Made by a program: the position numbers and the translations under genes
Notes under the pieces: model-generated
What the model saw: the letters and a program-made list of their open reading frames with translations, nothing else
Told to the model about the DNA's origin: nothing
Database searches by the model: none
Shown here: positions 14,001 through 15,132 of the stretch, piece after piece
Numbering within the stretch: position 1 is the stretch's first letter
Layout of the letters: each line of letters opens with the position of its first letter
DNA from: Methanobacteriota archaeon
GTDB taxonomy: Archaea > Thermoplasmatota > Thermoplasmata > RBG-16-68-12
Direction: 5' to 3'
Length of the DNA stretch: 15,132 nt
Assembly: GCA_005878665.1 (NCBI GenBank)
Contig: VBLR01000080.1
Location: forward strand, 1-15,132

Positions 14001-14818
14001 TCCGGCGCGGCGGCGGAGGCCCGGTCGAGCGCCTCGATCGCCTCGTCGGTCCGACCCATCGTTTGCAACAGCAGACCTCGCGCGTAGAGCAAGTCCGCGT
14101 TCTCCGGCTTCTCCGTCAGGCGAGCGTCGTAGAATGCGAGGAGAGCCGCATCGCCTTCGGCGCCGAACTGCTGCCGGATCGCCTCGTCCATCTCTTCTTC
14201 GTCGAAGGCCGCCCCACATTCGAGGCACGCGACGGCGAACGTGGAGGTGATGCAGCCGCACAAGGGACACTCGTACTCGTCCTGCGCAATCTGCTCCTTC
14301 GTGCGCCGCGGCGGAGTGTACTTGATGAGATGCAGAGAAGCGAGCATCTTGCGGGCGGCGACCGGCCCGACTTCCGGGATGCGCGCGAGCTCGTCGACGG
14401 AGGTCCGCGCGATCTTCCAAAGAGCATCGTAGCCGCGGTCGATCAGCGCCTGGGCCCGGGACGGATCGAGGCCGAGGACCTTCAACAAGTGGACGAGGGA
14501 GGCCGGATCGGACTCACCATTGATGCGTCGCTTCGGACGGCCGACGGGGGCCACGGCCGCCTCCGGCTTCGCCTCCGAAGTCGCGGTTGCGGGGGACGAA
14601 CGTTCCTCGGCCGCGGGCGCGCGAAACCGGGAGTGACACTGATCGCAGATGAGCTGCCACGGATTGCGGGCCCCGCACTCGGGACACGTGGCCTCTCTTT
14701 CGAGCTGGCGGGCCTCGCGCAAGATGGTCGCGGCACCGCACGACTCGCAGAGGATGAAGGGGAATAGCTTCCCGCCGCAGGAGCCACACGGCCCGAGGTC
14801 TTCGACGCTCTGCGTCAC
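11066..14818 (-). CDS. Large zinc-ribbon/HhH/NG-repeat membrane protein with PEFG-type C-terminal anchor
   Basis: The function of this 1250-aa protein is unknown. Numbered from GTG 14818, it has CxxC ribbons at Cys11/14/24/27, 45/48/58/61, 184/187/198/201 and 329/332/343/346. A helix-hairpin-helix (about 106-165, IPEVGPVAARKML) and a TPR-like segment (about 222-290) are interleaved with these ribbons. An acidic helical part (about 368-420) follows, then six decapeptide repeats (466-525). A basic stretch precedes one membrane helix (about 546-567), so the N-terminal half should be cytoplasmic. Outside are two paralogous beta domains starting VIDGSFGDW (about 576) and RIDGLFADW (about 859), with a beta segment between. 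A third beta domain carries four Cys (1086, 1112, 1161, 1177) and many N-x-S/T sequons. The C-terminus is PEFG, a helix, then RRRSR. GGGAGGT lies 6 nt before GTG 14818; GTG 14824 is the in-frame alternative but would abut that site. Confidence 0.88.
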   Translation of the reverse strand: MTQSVEDLGPCGSCGGKLFPFILCESCGAATILREARQLEREATCPECGARNPWQLICDQCHSRFRAPAAEERSSPATATSEAKPEAAVAPVGRPKRRINGESDPASLVHLLKVLGLDPSRAQALIDRGYDALWKIARTSVDELARIPEVGPVAARKMLASLHLIKYTPPRRTKEQIAQDEYECPLCGCITSTFAVACLECGAAFDEEEMDEAIRQQFGAEGDAALLAFYDARLTEKPENADLLYARGLLLQTMGRTDEAIEALDRASAAAPDERKIRVAQLRIQAKELRKPDAAEKLRSTANALLDDVAWDQEIAQLDQLLSDAGPICPACGDTVPRNVALCPSCGARLSEAPPEREVKPAKTGASPDLDILVDDLLVGELEQSLTPEELELTKAAVLDWLIEELEETMDVDATIKAAIEKQAEAKPSAEPSPVPPAVGFLSGWMRGSKGLVSGARPKSSIRGAGKVNGLVNGRGRVNGLVNGLGRTNGLVNGVGRVNGLVTPAGRVNGLMGEQGRINGTVSGPGSVWAGRKQIRLSVPSKRVRYGAIAAATLFAVLIAAVLFIPISGPAPPIVIDGSFGDWASVPTFDAATVASDASVSIDHYASLLDHDSLYLFAATRGGMFGDSSAYDGVYFLIDADGNASTGYQFEGIGAEAVLEIFGGNNTVAGARLYGFPSNSEVNWSQRQSIGSPRAAASSQGVEAQVSTYDLTGFDPARFRIAVFADDFAGVSSRSLAPLTPNGSVLLELLPVASIVGNTTTPLFTIRVHALGLPAGVSWSVSSFVYTATPGVTVSLSAGSVVLSQGQTDATITASASALAVLPGDVIQVNVTNATAPVPVVVHGGPIRAYMAAPPSNVRIDGLFADWVGRDRTDSDSVSVSNPDVDILRYGAAVNSSGVYFHVAVAGDLMAGHVPDRFLRAPPSQGGNGSSGPPIPLPRRTGEDIFRTYMDLNSTDAAGFPIGGIYANYMFEVRGVSGRITTRNLYAWTGTWSPVSLPAVALAKNETDIEGSVAIGPTTGSTRVVFESTDWSPSVDFTTAIGAPMFALSTPVASGVLSIGLPEQTGFDGQTFYLRSAGPSIGPADCSTVQGLNTTPGSLVQSLTLSSGSRPCFFTDPETSSEMIPAELWSANLDLTNSSGTILNLTFAVTQQDGSSPSLICWTESSTRGGANQVFGCSGGNVSIVTGQRIRLRIEHASGPAIDLIYDGAGASQTSSIVVPAPEFGEIAGPSVATAIVILLISYRRRSRLS
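13244..13423 (-). repeat. Six tandem 30-bp/10-aa repeats (GRVNGLVNGx)
   Basis: This stretch codes for six consecutive decapeptides within the large membrane protein. The consensus is G-R-V-N-G-L-V-N-G-x. The first three units are nearly identical: GKVNGLVNGR, GRVNGLVNGL, GRTNGLVNGV. The last three drift: GRVNGLVTPA, GRVNGLMGEQ, GRINGTVSGP. At DNA level the units share blocks such as GTTGACGAG/CCGTTCAC with synonymous changes, so the protein sequence seems to be under selection. The repeat lies between the acidic region and the basic stretch before the first membrane helix, that is, just inside the membrane. Confidence 0.9.
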
Positions 14819-14901
14819 GGGCACACCTCCCGTCGCCGTACGGCGGAACCGCAGAGGGGGGAAGGGCGTAGGCTCTCACTGACGCGGAATCGTGCGACCA
14901 T
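14815..14901 (-). CDS. Putative 28-codon leader ORF overlapping the start of the large membrane-protein gene
   Basis: ATG at 14901 opens a 28-codon frame (begins MVARFRVSES, ends RREVCP). Its TGA overlaps the GTG start at 14818 as GTGA, the standard arrangement for translational coupling. Its ATG lies only about 3 nt from the transcript start predicted from the TATA-like element at 14925-14936, so it could be translated from a leaderless mRNA. The peptide is Arg-rich and has no recognisable domain. A chance ORF of this length is quite possible in G+C-rich DNA, so the evidence is positional only. Confidence 0.3.
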   Translation of the reverse strand: MVARFRVSESLRPSPLCGSAVRRREVCP

Positions 14902-14917
14902 GAGGTGTCGCCTGCGC

Positions 14918-14936
14918 GCCTAGGCTTTATAGGAGA
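14918..14936. promoter_or_regulatory. Divergent promoter with near-palindromic TATA element and GCCTAGGC palindrome
   Basis: GCTTTATAGG (plus) and CCTATAAAGC (minus) are the same bases read in both directions; both fit archaeal box A. The plus-strand start predicted near 14955 gives the DUF1611 gene a leader of about 23 nt with AGGGG 9 nt before its ATG. The minus-strand start falls near 14904. The perfect 8-bp palindrome GCCTAGGC (14918-14925) abuts the box where a BRE or a repressor would bind. No other A/T-rich element is present in this 159-bp gap. Confidence 0.5.
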
Positions 14937-14977
14937 TTATGGACTTTCGCCCGTCGTTATCACAGGGGACAAGTGGC

Positions 14978-15132
14978 ATGGAGAGAGCCGTCATCCTGTG
15001 CGACGGATATTTCGGTCAGAGCACGGGAAAGACGGCGAACGGGCTCGTGCGGTACTCGAAGCGATATCTGATCGTGGGCGTCATCGATCACACAAAAACG
15101 GGACGCGACGCCGGAGATGTCCTGGACGGGAA
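14978..15132 (+). CDS. DUF1611 family P-loop protein (C-terminus cut by window edge)
   Basis: The 51 visible residues contain VILCDGYFGQSTGKTANGLV (about 5-24), then RYSKRYLIVGVIDHTKTGRD and AGDVLDG. This matches the N-terminal domain of DUF1611 proteins, in which GKTANGLVRYS and GVIDxxxxGxDAG are conserved. Some bacterial members (DgcN) act with a DgcA partner in D-glutamate metabolism, but the archaeal role is unsettled. I chose ATG 14978, which has AGGGG upstream and follows the TATA-like element at the right distance. ATG 14939 is in frame, adds 13 residues and also has AGGAG before it, but it would lie upstream of the predicted transcript start. Most of the protein lies outside the window. 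Confidence 0.8.
   Translation, partial: MERAVILCDGYFGQSTGKTANGLVRYSKRYLIVGVIDHTKTGRDAGDVLDG

Noticed and set aside
12512..14767. 751-codon plus-strand ORF antisense to the large membrane protein
   Set aside because: Its translation is Arg/Glu/Asp/Gly-rich low-complexity sequence with no domain, whereas the minus strand shows clear domains, Cys patterns and membrane helices. Long antisense frames are expected in G+C-rich coding DNA.
14939..14977. Upstream in-frame ATG for the DUF1611 gene, with AGGAG before it
   Set aside because: It lies between the TATA-like element and the predicted transcript start near 14955, so it should not be in the mRNA. Not fully excluded without TSS data.

Overview
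The window is a gene-dense stretch of archaeal chromosome, G+C-rich by eye. Archaeal markers are ribosomal protein L15e, an archaeal/eukaryal-type family B DNA polymerase ending in a PCNA-interacting motif, a YchF-related GTPase with TGS domain, TATA-like elements about 26 nt upstream of plausible transcript starts, and several GTG/TTG or apparently leaderless starts. The large zinc-ribbon protein with tandem 'NGLVNGxGRV' decapeptides, together with this composition, suggests an uncultivated Thermoplasmatota lineage; that placement is an inference from memory.

Left part (1-4200). A saccharopine-reductase-like enzyme (minus, C-terminus cut by the window edge), an MFS transporter (minus) and a TauE/SafE permease (minus). 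Divergent from the permease is a plus-strand ThiI-like THUMP protein whose PP-loop is degenerate. The last two genes share a short, symmetric AT-rich promoter region.

Middle (4203-6131). Ribosomal protein L15e lies downstream of a tightly coupled pair: a SAM-dependent methylase and a DUF5655-like protein. The L15e TATA-like element overlaps the stop codon of the DUF5655-like gene. L15e and the THUMP gene converge with only 2 bp between their stop codons.

Right-middle (6201-10962). A compact four-gene minus-strand operon reads in transcription order: YchF-related GTPase, DNA polymerase B, a 52-aa zinc ribbon, and a PfkB-family sugar/nucleoside kinase. The gaps are 1, 8 and 4 nt.

Right (11066-15132). 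A 1250-aa single-gene unit encodes a membrane protein. Its predicted cytoplasmic half has four zinc ribbons, a helix-hairpin-helix and a TPR-like segment. Next come six decapeptide repeats and a transmembrane helix. The outer half has two paralogous beta domains, a Cys-containing beta domain and a PEFG-type C-terminal anchor. Upstream is a 28-codon leader ORF whose stop overlaps the gene's start. Divergently, a DUF1611 gene begins and runs off the window.

No rRNA, tRNA, CRISPR, transposon or integrase was seen. No stretch over 300 bp lacks a gene; the longest gap is about 160 bp (14819-14977) and holds the divergent promoter. Nothing here is a clear new multi-gene defence or metabolic system. 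The best leads are the large zinc-ribbon/NG-repeat/PEFG protein with its leader ORF, the ThiI-like protein without a PP-loop signature, and the methylase-DUF5655 pair.
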